DNA from: JBEIDK01 sp040383485
GTDB taxonomy: Bacteria; Bacteroidota; Bacteroidia; UBA4408
Length of the DNA: 17,555 nt
Reading direction: 5' to 3'
Assembly (NCBI GenBank): GCA_040383485.1
Contig: JBEIDK010000057.1
Location: 1 to 17,555, forward strand
Under the pieces are notes generated by a model that saw nothing but the letters and a program-made list of their open reading frames with translations, did no database searches and was not told the origin of the DNA. The position numbers were made by a program, and so were the translations under genes. This document shows positions 1 to 7,718 of the stretch, piece by piece. The stretch's first letter is position 1. Each line of letters starts with the position of its first letter.

Positions 1-615
1 ATTACCATTGCCATCAGTACATATATCGTTTACAACATCTCCTCTTGGTCCTCCAATTCTTTTTGCCCAAATAACATTTCCTGAATTATTAATTTTTGCA
101 ATAAAAACGTCTTTACTTAAACTATCTGCAGTTAGATTTATTGTACCAAAATTTGCTGTTCCAGTAAAGGTGCCTGTTACAAAAATATTACCATTATTAT
201 CTACAGCTATTGCTTCACCGCGGTCATCTAAACTTCCTCCAAACTTTACAACCCATTGAATTACTCCATTAGGGTTGGTTTTAGAAACAAAGATATCAGC
301 AATATTTGGAGTAGAACTATTAACATTAAGATTAACGAAGTTAGCATTTGCCGAGAAATATCCGGTGCTATAAATATTGCCAGAATTATCGGAACAAATA
401 TCATTTACTTCATCTTGACTTCCACCTCCAACTGATTGAATCCAATAATTTTGTGCAGATAAATTATTGTTATGAAATAATGATAAATGTAATAATGCAA
501 AAAATAAATAAACCAAAATAGTTTTTTTTGATTGGTCAGCCGTTTCCCTTCTCACAATGAGAAGGGGGCTTTGACTGGTTTTATTCATAGCTAATTTTGA
601 GATTGCTTTTTTCAT
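1..615 (-). CDS. Secreted beta-propeller (SBBP-type repeat) protein, 5' part only
   Basis: The reverse strand is open from the left edge to at least 654; the gene continues beyond the window, so only the N-terminus (about 205 residues from the ATG at 615) is visible. Three repeats are seen, each starting W-x3-[VIF]-G-G and followed by D-x(2)-G-[NE] and a Y/F-x-T-G turn (WIQSVGGG, WVVKFGGS, WAKRIGGP). This is the pattern of SBBP beta-propeller repeats in secreted Bacteroidota proteins. A hydrophobic stretch (ILVYLFFALLHLSLF) ending in LSAQ, at about residues 36-56, looks like a signal peptide. It lies unusually far from the start because a palindrome-encoded stretch (SPLLIVRRETADQS) precedes it. 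In-frame ATGs exist at 654, 615 and 588, and a TTG lies just before the hydrophobic core. I chose 615 because a TATTTTTTG box upstream would give it a normal leader; this is uncertain. Such proteins are often T9SS cargo, but the C-terminus is not visible. Confidence 0.8.
   Translation of the reverse strand, partial: MKKAISKLAMNKTSQSPLLIVRRETADQSKKTILVYLFFALLHLSLFHNNNLSAQNYWIQSVGGGSQDEVNDICSDNSGNIYSTGYFSANANFVNLNVNSSTPNIADIFVSKTNPNGVIQWVVKFGGSLDDRGEAIAVDNNGNIFVTGTFTGTANFGTINLTADSLSKDVFIAKINNSGNVIWAKRIGGPRGDVVNDICTDGNGN
538..570. repeat. Hairpin-forming palindrome inside the CDS leader
   Basis: CCCTTCTC at 546-553 pairs perfectly with GAGAAGGG at 559-566 across a 5-nt loop. AGCC at 538-541 can pair with GGCT at 567-570 across a 4-nt bulge, so the stem can extend to about 12 bp. 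It is much more GC-rich than its surroundings and lies within the open frame, adding residues ahead of the signal peptide core. It resembles REP-like dispersed palindromes, but copy number cannot be judged from one window. Confidence 0.6.
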
Positions 616-886
616 AATTATATTATTTAAATTACTACACGATATTTTTTTCATAAAAGTTTACTTCAAAAAATATTCTTCTACAATTCTATTTTAAATA
701 AAGCTAGAGAGTAATTATTTTACTTGAATGGTTAAACTTTCTATAAAAGCGGTTAGAATTTAATAGTAAATGGAATTACTAAGTAATAATTGAACTCGAA
801 AAGTACTAGTGCTAATTATCGAAGTATTAAAAAAAGTTTTACTCAATTATTTATTTTCAATACATATAAAAATAGAAAATTGATTA

Positions 887-1054
887 AACCCAGAATACGC
901 ATTAGAAATTCTATTACAACGCAAAACCCCTTCAAAATATGAAGTAAACAACTTTTCCTCATGCATCATATATCCAATATGATTTATTCGCAAAAGTTCA
1001 TATTTTATTAGGCTTTGGCGCTTCACTACGAACCCATAACGCGCAATCTGGGTT
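887..1054. mobile_element. MITE-like foldback element with terminal inverted repeats
   Basis: The ends are inverted repeats: 887-904 (AACCCAGAATACGCATTA) and the complement of 1037-1054 (AACCCAGATTGCGCGTTA) match at 15 of 18 positions. Nested inside are AAAATATGAA 934-943 with TTCATATTTT 997-1006, AACTTTT 950-956 with AAAAGTT 992-998, and at the apex ATCATAT 965-971 with ATATGAT 977-983 around a 5-nt loop. Together these make an almost full-length hairpin of 168 bp. There is no credible coding content and I could not identify a clear target-site duplication. It lies between the beta-propeller gene and the gltX terminator. The structure fits a non-autonomous element moved by a transposase in trans; a structured RNA or other palindromic repeat is the alternative. 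Confidence 0.55.
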
Positions 1055-1076
1055 AAAAATAAAATAAGCCCTTAAG

Positions 1077-1117
1077 AAAAAAAAAGCAACCGCTAAAAAT
1101 AAACGATTGCTTTTTTT
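1077..1117 (-). terminator. Rho-independent terminator of gltX (possibly bidirectional)
   Basis: On the reverse strand GCAATCG (1110-1104) pairs with CGGTTGC (1092-1086), seven pairs including one G-U, across an 11-nt AT loop. It is followed by nine T residues (A-run 1077-1085 on the plus strand). A T-run on the other side (1111-1117) would let it work in both directions. It begins 18 nt after the gltX stop codon, where a terminator is expected. Confidence 0.85.
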
Positions 1118-1134
1118 ATTTGGAATAAAACTAA

Positions 1135-2691
1135 CTACTTTCTATCTTTTATAAAGTTCATTAAACGAGAACATACTTCATCTTTACCAATTAGAGAAAC
1201 CATGTCAAAAAATTGTGGACCACCAGCAACACCGCTTACAGCAACACGAGTAAGTTGAAGGAAATTACCTGGAGCAGTTCCTAACTTTTCAGCATTGGCT
1301 TTAAACATTGCCTCTACATTTTGTGCACTAAAATCATTCGAAGCTTTAAAAATTGCAATTAGTTGTGTGTAAAAATTTTTTGCTCCTTCGTTCCATTTTT
1401 TTTCAATTACCTTTTCATCATAGCTTGTAGGTGCAATAAAAAAGTAAGAACCCATTTCCCAAAATTCATTTACAAAATGTGCCTTTTCTTGAATTAATGA
1501 ACAAAAGCCCTCAACAAATTTTTGATTCGAAAACATCGTGTTTTCGATTTTCTTCACTTCAACATCAGCTAAAAATGCTATTGCTAATTCTTGATTACTC
1601 TGTTTACGCAAATATTGCTGATTGAACCATTTTGTTTTTTCAGGATCAAACTTTGCTCCAGCTTTACTTACTTTTTCAAATGAGAAAGATTCTATAAGTT
1701 CATTCATGCTCATAATTTCTCTATTGTCTCCGGGGTTCCAACCTAGTAATGAAAGCATATTTACAAATGCTTCAGGTATATATCCCTTTTCACGATAGCC
1801 GCTAGAAATTTCACCAGTTGATGGGTCTTGCCATTGCAGCGGGAAAACTGGAAAACCAAGTCTATCACCATCGCGTTTACTCAACTTCCCATTGCCATCT
1901 GGCTTTAGTAAAAGCGGAAGGTGCGCAAATTGAGGCATGTTATCCTCAAGTCCAAGATACTTGTAAATTAATACGTGTGCCGGAGCCGATGGTAACCACT
2001 CTTCTCCACGAACCACATGAGTAATTTCCATCATTATATCATCAACAATATGTGCCAAATGATATGTAGGCATTCCGTCACTCTTTAACAAAACCTTATC
2101 ATCAACTTGAGTTGAATTTACTACCACCCAACCTCTGATAATATCTTTAATTCTAATCTCCTCGTTGCGGGGAACTTTTAAACGTATTACATAAGGTTCA
2201 CCGCTTGCTAATCTTCTTTCTACTTCATCGGCAGGTAATACCAATGAATTTTTCATGTTCTGACGGCTGATGGCATTATATTGAGGAGCAGCAACCTTTG
2301 CAGCCTCCAATCGAGTGCGCATTTCATCAAGTTCTTCAGAGCTGTCGAATGCATAATACGCATGTTCACTATCAATCAATTGTTGAGCATATTTTTTATA
2401 ATAACCTAACTCCTTTCTTTCGCTTTGGCGGTATGGTTCATGAGGCCCTCCTACACCTACCCCTTCATCTGGATTAATGCCACACCATTTAAGAGCATTA
2501 ATAATATATTGTTCTGCACCGGGAACATAACGAGTTTGGTCGGTATCTTCGATTCGTAATATAAAATCGCCACCATGTTTTTTTGCAAATAAATAATTGA
2601 ACAATGCAGTTCTTACTCCGCCCATATGTAATGGACCAGTTGGACTTGGGGCAAAACGTAAACGCACTTTTCTATTTTCTGTATTTTCCAT
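1135..2691 (-). CDS. gltX: Glutamate-tRNA ligase (GluRS)
   Basis: Class Ic aminoacyl-tRNA synthetase that charges tRNA-Glu with glutamate in the cytoplasm. The HIGH-type signature is at residues 12-25 (FAPSPTGPLHMGG, with HMGG in place of HIGH) and the KMSKS-type loop is KLSKR at 269-273, followed by DGDRLGFPV. RIEDTDQTR near 46-54 and the VVRGEEWLPSAPAH stretch near 226-239 are typical GluRS core motifs. At 518 aa it is somewhat longer than the E. coli enzyme (471), as is usual in Bacteroidota. The start has a purine-rich AGAGAGA about 10 nt upstream. It is separated from the upstream MORN gene by 116 nt and has its own possible -7 box and a strong terminator, so it is probably its own transcription unit. 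Whether it is discriminating or also charges tRNA-Gln cannot be told from sequence alone. Confidence 0.97.
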   Translation of the reverse strand: MENTENRKVRLRFAPSPTGPLHMGGVRTALFNYLFAKKHGGDFILRIEDTDQTRYVPGAEQYIINALKWCGINPDEGVGVGGPHEPYRQSERKELGYYKKYAQQLIDSEHAYYAFDSSEELDEMRTRLEAAKVAAPQYNAISRQNMKNSLVLPADEVERRLASGEPYVIRLKVPRNEEIRIKDIIRGWVVVNSTQVDDKVLLKSDGMPTYHLAHIVDDIMMEITHVVRGEEWLPSAPAHVLIYKYLGLEDNMPQFAHLPLLLKPDGNGKLSKRDGDRLGFPVFPLQWQDPSTGEISSGYREKGYIPEAFVNMLSLLGWNPGDNREIMSMNELIESFSFEKVSKAGAKFDPEKTKWFNQQYLRKQSNQELAIAFLADVEVKKIENTMFSNQKFVEGFCSLIQEKAHFVNEFWEMGSYFFIAPTSYDEKVIEKKWNEGAKNFYTQLIAIFKASNDFSAQNVEAMFKANAEKLGTAPGNFLQLTRVAVSGVAGGPQFFDMVSLIGKDEVCSRLMNFIKDRK

Positions 2692-2716
2692 AAAATTTTC
2701 TCTCTAAAAATTCGCG

Positions 2717-2724
2717 CGAAGATA
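2717..2724 (-). promoter_or_regulatory. Possible -7 promoter box of gltX
   Basis: On the reverse strand TATCTTCG matches the Bacteroidota -7 consensus TAnnTTTG with one mismatch and lies 25 nt upstream of the gltX ATG. I see no convincing -33 TTTG at the expected spacing, so the call rests on one box. Confidence 0.35.
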
Positions 2725-2807
2725 GAAAAATAGCTAAAGAAATAAGGATTAGAATAATAATTTAGACTACCTTGAGTAAACTAATTTACTGAAATTAAAA
2801 TAGATGT

Positions 2808-3773
2808 TTAATTAAAATCCTCTTCCTTTTCAACCTTGCCGTTATCATCGTAATAAATAAATTTACCTATCTTTTTATCGTCTTTGTATTGGCCTTTGCT
2901 TTTTATTGTTTGACCTTCCAATACTTCGATGGTATCAATGCTACCGTCGTCATTTGTTTTTTGCTTTTTTACAAATTTTCCATTATTGTAATACTCAATA
3001 TATACGCCATCTTTTTTGCCTTTCACGTAAGAAAACTCCTCTTTAACTATTTCATCAGAATAATAATTTTTAAAGTTTCCATTAAAATAAACAACCTTAA
3101 TAAATTTGCCATCTTTGTACATTTCTTGCTTACTCAAAGAGGCGTCATCATTATAGAAAAACCAATTTCCATCTTTAGTTGCTTTTTTATATTGACCCTC
3201 AATTTTTTTTGAGCCATTGCTAGTAAAAACATTGTAGCAACTATCTAATTCGCCATTAACATATTTAGCAATTATTTTGGGTTTTCCATCATCATAAAAC
3301 ACCTGCCAAGTGCCATTTTTCTTGCCTTCTTTATATTCGATTTTTTCTTGTATTGTTTTATTTTTATGATAGTTAATGAAGCTTCCATCACGCTTATTAT
3401 TTTTATAACTTTCTTGAGAGAGTATTTCTTTTCCACTGGAATCAAAATAATACCAAATGCTGTCTTTTTGCTGGTTATAATAATTTCCTTCCGCTTCCTT
3501 TACACCATCATAAGTAAACATGGTAGTATGGGTCTTTTTTCCATTGTCGTAAAAAACAGATATTGCCTTTTGCTTACCATTGAAATGATAATATTTAAAA
3601 GTCCCAAATGGAATATTGTCCTTAAACTGGCCTTCATATTTAATCTTTCCATTCTCATCTTTTTTAATCCACTTGCCTTGTTTTAAACCTCCGGCGTCTG
3701 TAATATTTTGAGAATAGATATTACTAGAAATAAATATTAAAAAATAGACTATCGATTTACTGATATAATTCAT
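2808..3773 (-). CDS. Secreted or periplasmic MORN-type (YwqK-like) repeat protein
   Basis: A 321-residue protein with an N-terminal signal peptide (hydrophobic IVYFLIFISSNIYS at about 8-21, then Q). The rest is built almost entirely of about twelve degenerate repeats of roughly 20-25 residues with the pattern G-x-[WF]-x(2)-[YF]-x(3)-G-K-x(3)-E-x(2)-[YF]-x(2)-G. Examples are GKWIKKDENGKIKYEGQF and GKFIYYDDNGKVEKEEDF. This matches the MORN_2 variant, often annotated as toxin-antitoxin system YwqK family antitoxin; in Bacteroidota these are common exported repeat proteins and that toxin-antitoxin label should not be taken literally. It is rich in Lys, Tyr and Asp. Its ATG lies one nucleotide after the pdxA stop (TAA-T-ATG), so translational coupling is likely and it is the last gene of the cluster. 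The molecular function is unknown. Confidence 0.85.
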   Translation of the reverse strand: MNYISKSIVYFLIFISSNIYSQNITDAGGLKQGKWIKKDENGKIKYEGQFKDNIPFGTFKYYHFNGKQKAISVFYDNGKKTHTTMFTYDGVKEAEGNYYNQQKDSIWYYFDSSGKEILSQESYKNNKRDGSFINYHKNKTIQEKIEYKEGKKNGTWQVFYDDGKPKIIAKYVNGELDSCYNVFTSNGSKKIEGQYKKATKDGNWFFYNDDASLSKQEMYKDGKFIKVVYFNGNFKNYYSDEIVKEEFSYVKGKKDGVYIEYYNNGKFVKKQKTNDDGSIDTIEVLEGQTIKSKGQYKDDKKIGKFIYYDDNGKVEKEEDFN

Positions 3774-3774
3774 A

Positions 3775-4833
3775 TTAGGCTCTTTCCTTGCGTTGAATAG
3801 TGATTTTTAGTGGGTCTGAAATTAGTCTATCATATTCATTTCTTTTTCTGTGAATATCAATTGCCAAAAAAATTGCGCTCTTGAATGAACTTGTTTCAGC
3901 TTTGCCATGTCCAGCAATATCATATGCTACACCATGGTCTGGTGATGTACGAACCACACTTAAACCAGCAGTGTAATTTACCCCGCTTTCAAATTCAAGT
4001 GCTTTAAATGGCGTTAAACCTTGGTCATGATACATGCACAGCACTGCATCGAATTGCTTGAATTGAAGTTTTCCGAAAAAACCATCTGCTGGATACGGAC
4101 CATAAACTAGTAAGTTATCTTCTTGCAGCTTCTTTATTGCTGGTGATATTATTTTTTGTTCTTCATCACCTATTAAACCGCCATCGCCACTATGGGGATT
4201 CAAACCTAAAACGGCAATTTTTGGTTTACTAATTCCAAAGTCGCGTATTAACGTTTTGTGCAGCAGTTTAACTTTATCAATTATTTGATTACTAGAAATA
4301 GCTTTAGGTACATCCGCTAAGGCAATGTGTTCGGTTAATGTTGCCACCTTCATATTTTCTCCTACCAAAACCATTAAATGATTTGAAGCTTCAAAGTAGT
4401 CATGTAAAAATTGAGTATGCCCAGTAAATTTTTTGCCTTCAACTTTTATATTGTGCTTATTAAGCGGAGCTGTTACTAGTACATCAATCTTTCCTGCTTT
4501 TAAATCTGAGCAGGCTGCCTCAAGCGATTTAAGCGCATATTTACCTGCAATTTCAGTTTCTTTGCCTAATTCTAAGACTACCTCTTCGTCCCAAACAGTT
4601 AGTAAATTTGGATGTTTAGCCTTTACTTGAGAAATATCACTAATAATGCTAAAATTAAATTCGTTGGCTCCAGCTGCCTTTTTATGAAGTGAAACTGCTT
4701 TTGTAGAACAATAAACGATAGGGGTACATAATTGCATCAAATCTTTTTCCATAAGTGATTTGATAATTATTTCCATTCCTATACCATTTAAATCTCCAAC
4801 AGAAATTCCAACTTTTAATATTTTATGTTCCAT
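3775..4833 (-). CDS. pdxA: 4-hydroxythreonine-4-phosphate dehydrogenase
   Basis: PdxA catalyses the NAD(P)-dependent oxidation of 4-phosphooxy-threonine, feeding 3-amino-1-hydroxyacetone phosphate to PdxJ in the DXP-dependent pyridoxal phosphate pathway. The length (352 aa) is normal. The three divalent-metal histidines line up with the E. coli enzyme: H169 (LTEHIAL), H214 (LNPHSGDGG) and H269 (MYHDQG). The substrate-binding H139-T140 pair is present in TGHTQF. The N-terminal ISVGDLNGIGMEI and the C-terminal RTSPDHGVAYDIAG are also family signatures. It sits 15 nt after the methyltransferase gene and 1 nt before the MORN gene, in a cluster that includes a PLP-dependent aminotransferase. No pdxJ is in the window. 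The catalytic set is complete, so I expect an active enzyme. Confidence 0.97.
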   Translation of the reverse strand: MEHKILKVGISVGDLNGIGMEIIIKSLMEKDLMQLCTPIVYCSTKAVSLHKKAAGANEFNFSIISDISQVKAKHPNLLTVWDEEVVLELGKETEIAGKYALKSLEAACSDLKAGKIDVLVTAPLNKHNIKVEGKKFTGHTQFLHDYFEASNHLMVLVGENMKVATLTEHIALADVPKAISSNQIIDKVKLLHKTLIRDFGISKPKIAVLGLNPHSGDGGLIGDEEQKIISPAIKKLQEDNLLVYGPYPADGFFGKLQFKQFDAVLCMYHDQGLTPFKALEFESGVNYTAGLSVVRTSPDHGVAYDIAGHGKAETSSFKSAIFLAIDIHRKRNEYDRLISDPLKITIQRKERA

Positions 4834-4848
4834 AATTTGAATCTCAAT

Positions 4849-5769
4849 TTATTTGTTTCTAATCAAGTATATTTGACTAGAATATGTATTGTTATTATTA
4901 ACCGCTGCCCTTATATTTGATTTTAATCCATGCCAAAAACCCGATAAAATATTTGTTGTACCAGTTTTATACTTTTCACTTAACAAAGAAACATAAAAAC
5001 TGTCAAACAACATTGGTTGTACTTTATCTAAAACCATGCTATTATTTTTGGCCAATGTTTCAATATCCTTTGGTGTAAAATGATGTAAATGTCGCGGCAC
5101 ATCATACGCCCCCCAGAATTTACCATAATGTTTAGCATCGTAACTACTGCAATTAGGTACCGCTACAATTAACGTTCCATTAGGTTTTAAGAGTTTACTA
5201 AGCCTTAATATTCTTTCATTTAAATGAGGTACGTGTTCTAAAACATGCCACATAGTTATACAATCGTAGCTATTTTCGGAAGCTGTTTCTAAATAATTCT
5301 CATCATTAACTGTTAAGTGATATTTTTTTTGAGCTGCGTTCCTTGCCTCAGCATCTGGTTCTACTCCTAGTACTTGCCAACCAGCATTTTTACAGGTATT
5401 TAAAAACTCACCTGTACCGCAACCAACATCCAATAAATATTTAGATTGTGATTTAGATTGTTTCGTTAAACGTTCAATGAGCTGCAGTTTTTTGACAAGC
5501 GTAAATTTTCTTACAAATTGATATAGACTATTAACTAGTCCTTTAGTAGAATTTGAGTGAGATATATAATCAACACTTTTATAATAATTACCTAGGTTTG
5601 ATAGTTCAGGTATTGGATTTGTAAACTTAAAACCGCAGTTATTACATGAAACTATGCTAAATTCTTCCTTGCTAACGGTATAGTCTTTACAAGTTTCGAA
5701 TTGCGTAAAATTATTGCCATTACAAATTTGACAATTATTGAGTGTGTGCATATTTGAAATTGAATTCAA
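4849..5769 (-). CDS. Class I SAM-dependent methyltransferase with N-terminal zinc-ribbon-like motif
   Basis: A 306-residue protein. The SAM-binding motif I is YLLDVGCGTGEF at about 111-122, followed by an acidic beta2 end (VLGVEPDAEA, 133-142) and the WHVLEHVPH segment near 174-182 typical of the Methyltransf_23/UbiG-like group. Two CxxC pairs at the N-terminus (C13/C16 and C42/C45) look like a zinc ribbon, which often precedes this methyltransferase domain in sugar- or lipid-modifying enzymes. The C-terminal region (PRHLHHFTPKDIETLA) is also typical of that group. The substrate cannot be read from the sequence. A start at M7, immediately before the first CxxC, is also possible. The gene lies 25 nt downstream of the aminotransferase and 15 nt upstream of pdxA, so it is almost certainly co-transcribed with them. 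Confidence 0.85.
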   Translation of the reverse strand: MNSISNMHTLNNCQICNGNNFTQFETCKDYTVSKEEFSIVSCNNCGFKFTNPIPELSNLGNYYKSVDYISHSNSTKGLVNSLYQFVRKFTLVKKLQLIERLTKQSKSQSKYLLDVGCGTGEFLNTCKNAGWQVLGVEPDAEARNAAQKKYHLTVNDENYLETASENSYDCITMWHVLEHVPHLNERILRLSKLLKPNGTLIVAVPNCSSYDAKHYGKFWGAYDVPRHLHHFTPKDIETLAKNNSMVLDKVQPMLFDSFYVSLLSEKYKTGTTNILSGFWHGLKSNIRAAVNNNNTYSSQIYLIRNK

Positions 5770-5794
5770 TTGAGTAATTTATAATAATGAAAAC

Positions 5795-7066
5795 TTAAAC
5801 TTTTACTAAACTCTCTAATAATTTTTCAAGCTTATTTACCACCATATTTGGTTCATCTTCAGTTGAATTTCCAACTGAAATTCTGTACCAGCAATCGTCT
5901 GTATTAGTCCCAAATGCTTGAAAAGGAACTATTCCAATTCCTGCATTATTTAATAATATTGAAGTTACATCTTGTGTGTTTTTAATTTCAAAACCATCAG
6001 AAGTTTTATAACCTTTCAAATTTATTTGAACAGTTAAATATAATGCTGCCTGAGGAGCAATAGCGCTTACTGGATATCCTTTACTCTTTAAATCATTAAA
6101 TCCTGAATAGAAATCATTTAAGCGCTTTTCTAATTTGTTTTTAAGGTCTTCTAAAAATAAATTTACCTCATGCTCATTATTAAAAAATTTAGCCGATGCA
6201 ACTTGTTCTGGTTTGGGTGCCCAAGCACCAATATGACCTAAAATAGACTTCATTTTGTCAATAATGTTTTTTGGGCCAAATGCCCATCCAACTCTAACAC
6301 CAGTTGCTGCAAATGCTTTTGAAAGTCCATCGATAAAAATTGTATATGGTCTCAATTCAGGAACCAAACTCACCGGATTAAAATGTTCATTGTCTCCATA
6401 AGTCAAGGTCCAATAAACCATATCGTACATTAGATAAAGAGGTTTTTGATTGTCGCCTCTTCTTACATTTTCTTTATATACAAGTTCGCATATTTCAAGT
6501 AAATCCTTTTTAGTAAACATGGTGCCTGTAGGATTTAAAGGGGAGCACAAGGCTAGTAGTGTAGCATCCTTTAAGCTGTCCTTTAAATCGTTTGCTGTTG
6601 GCATAAAGTTATTATCGGGAGTGGTGTAGATAATTTCTTGAACACAGTTACTAAGGTGAGTATAATGGTTATTATTCCACGAAGGTACCGGAAAAACAAC
6701 CTTGTTGCCTGCATCAAGTAATGTTTGAAATACTGCATAAATTAAAGGGCGTGAACCTCCTGCAATTAAGAATTCTTCAGGCTTATAAATAAGTCCTAAA
6801 TGCTTTTCAATAAACTTTGCTACTGACTCTCTGAGTGGCTTAATACCATCGGCAGGTGGGTAATTTGTTTCGTGGTTTCTATAAGCTTCAATAATTAAAT
6901 CTTCTAACAATTTAGGTATTGGAAATTCTGTTGAATTAAAATCACCAATGGTAAGGTTGTGAATTTTATGCCCTTTTTGTTGTAAATCATTTATTTCTCC
7001 TGCAAGCTTTATTATTTCTGAACCGCTCAACGAAGCAGCCATCTTTGACACTTTGGTTACCATCAT
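5795..7066 (-). CDS. PLP-dependent class I/II aminotransferase
   Basis: A fold-type I aminotransferase of the aspartate/aromatic aminotransferase family, 423 aa. Family landmarks are the NPTG motif (SPLNPTGTMF, N178), the cofactor-ring aspartate D215 in YDMVYW, the Schiff-base lysine K250 in DGLSKAFAATGVRVGW, and the C-terminal carboxylate-binding arginine in WYRISVG. The N-terminal NYPPADGIKPLRESVA is the usual substrate-site segment. This Bacteroidota subgroup is usually annotated simply as pyridoxal phosphate-dependent aminotransferase, so the amino donor is not assigned here. The ATG at 7066 is followed by a second in-frame ATG; either could be used. It is 30 nt downstream of the lipoprotein gene and shares a cluster with pdxA, whose pathway makes the precursor of its cofactor. 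Confidence 0.92.
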   Translation of the reverse strand: MMVTKVSKMAASLSGSEIIKLAGEINDLQQKGHKIHNLTIGDFNSTEFPIPKLLEDLIIEAYRNHETNYPPADGIKPLRESVAKFIEKHLGLIYKPEEFLIAGGSRPLIYAVFQTLLDAGNKVVFPVPSWNNNHYTHLSNCVQEIIYTTPDNNFMPTANDLKDSLKDATLLALCSPLNPTGTMFTKKDLLEICELVYKENVRRGDNQKPLYLMYDMVYWTLTYGDNEHFNPVSLVPELRPYTIFIDGLSKAFAATGVRVGWAFGPKNIIDKMKSILGHIGAWAPKPEQVASAKFFNNEHEVNLFLEDLKNKLEKRLNDFYSGFNDLKSKGYPVSAIAPQAALYLTVQINLKGYKTSDGFEIKNTQDVTSILLNNAGIGIVPFQAFGTNTDDCWYRISVGNSTEDEPNMVVNKLEKLLESLVKV

Positions 7067-7096
7067 ATTATTCTTTAATTATGTTAAGCTTTAGTA

Positions 7097-7615
7097 TTAT
7101 TGAAAGCCTTGGAGTTCTGTTGTTGTTATGCTGTTACTAATATTTCCAGTATTGTCTTTCACAAAAATTTCTAACCGAATTGTATCGTTCTTAGAGAAAA
7201 AAGCAAAAGCTGGTGAGACATCGGCACTTATTTTGCCTTTCAAAGGTCTTTTTTTGCCTGTTTTATTTAAGGTAGGAATCCAAGCTTCGAAAGGGTAAGC
7301 AAATGTTGAGTTTGGAGGCAAAGAAATTTCATTCCAAACATTATCTTTCTTTTTAAATACTCTATAAAAAAAGTTAGAATTTATCTTTGGCTTTTCTTTT
7401 TCGTTTACCGGTAAACCTAAATCACCATCACCATCAGTAAATTCAATTAACACTACTGCAGAATCTTTCACTAGGGAATTTGGGTCTAATGATTTGAGTT
7501 TCACCAATGAAAGAAACTTTATAATTGGTTCATTCGGATATTCAATTGGTTTATTACAACCAAGAGAAATTATTAGAACAAGAAGTATAAAAATCAATAA
7601 AAAACTATATTTCAT
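7097..7615 (-). CDS. Predicted lipoprotein of unknown function with a DGDGDLG motif
   Basis: A 172-residue protein with a lipoprotein signal: a long hydrophobic segment from about residue 5 to 18, then SLGC with C20 as the predicted lipidated cysteine, so it should be membrane-anchored and face the periplasm or outside. The mature part has an EFTDGDGDLGLP segment at about 58-69; the alternating Asp/Gly resembles a calcium-binding loop and similar segments recur in small Bacteroidota lipoproteins, but I know no function for it. The rest is predicted beta-rich. It is the first gene of the five-gene minus-strand cluster, 30 nt before the aminotransferase, and has a perfect -7 box about 100 nt upstream. 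I do not recognise a named family. Confidence 0.8.
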   Translation of the reverse strand: MKYSFLLIFILLVLIISLGCNKPIEYPNEPIIKFLSLVKLKSLDPNSLVKDSAVVLIEFTDGDGDLGLPVNEKEKPKINSNFFYRVFKKKDNVWNEISLPPNSTFAYPFEAWIPTLNKTGKKRPLKGKISADVSPAFAFFSKNDTIRLEIFVKDNTGNISNSITTTELQGFQ

Positions 7616-7718
7616 TTCATCATATTTTTAATATTTTTCTTTTAAGTTTAATAACCTTATTTCTTAAATTTTTAACAACATTTGAAATTGATGTAATTTA
7701 ATTTTCTTGGTAACGAAA

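Larger units (their letters stand above)
655..1134. other. Intergenic region left of gltX
   Basis: This is 480 bases without a supported gene. From 655 to 886 I see only AT-rich sequence that should contain the promoter of the leftward beta-propeller gene; a TATTTTTTG-like box (reverse strand, about 662-671) resembles the TAnnTTTG -7 element with one extra base. The foldback element occupies 887-1054 and the gltX terminator follows at 1077-1117. Confidence 0.5.

Noticed and set aside
8..259. 83-codon plus-strand open frame
   Set aside because: It is antisense to the beta-propeller repeat gene, whose reverse-strand repeats are clearly coding.
847..966. 39-codon reverse-strand ORF (MHEEKLFTSYF...) spanning half of the foldback element
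   Set aside because: It reads through the left terminal inverted repeat, has no family signature, and is best explained as a by-product of the repeat sequence.
2775..2790. AGTAAA/TTTACT hairpin after the MORN gene considered as a terminator
   Set aside because: Only six AT-rich pairs and no following T-run; too weak to call.
2808..3773. Possible toxin-antitoxin system based on the YwqK-like repeats
   Set aside because: No toxin-like gene is adjacent, the protein has a signal peptide, and the neighbours are metabolic genes.
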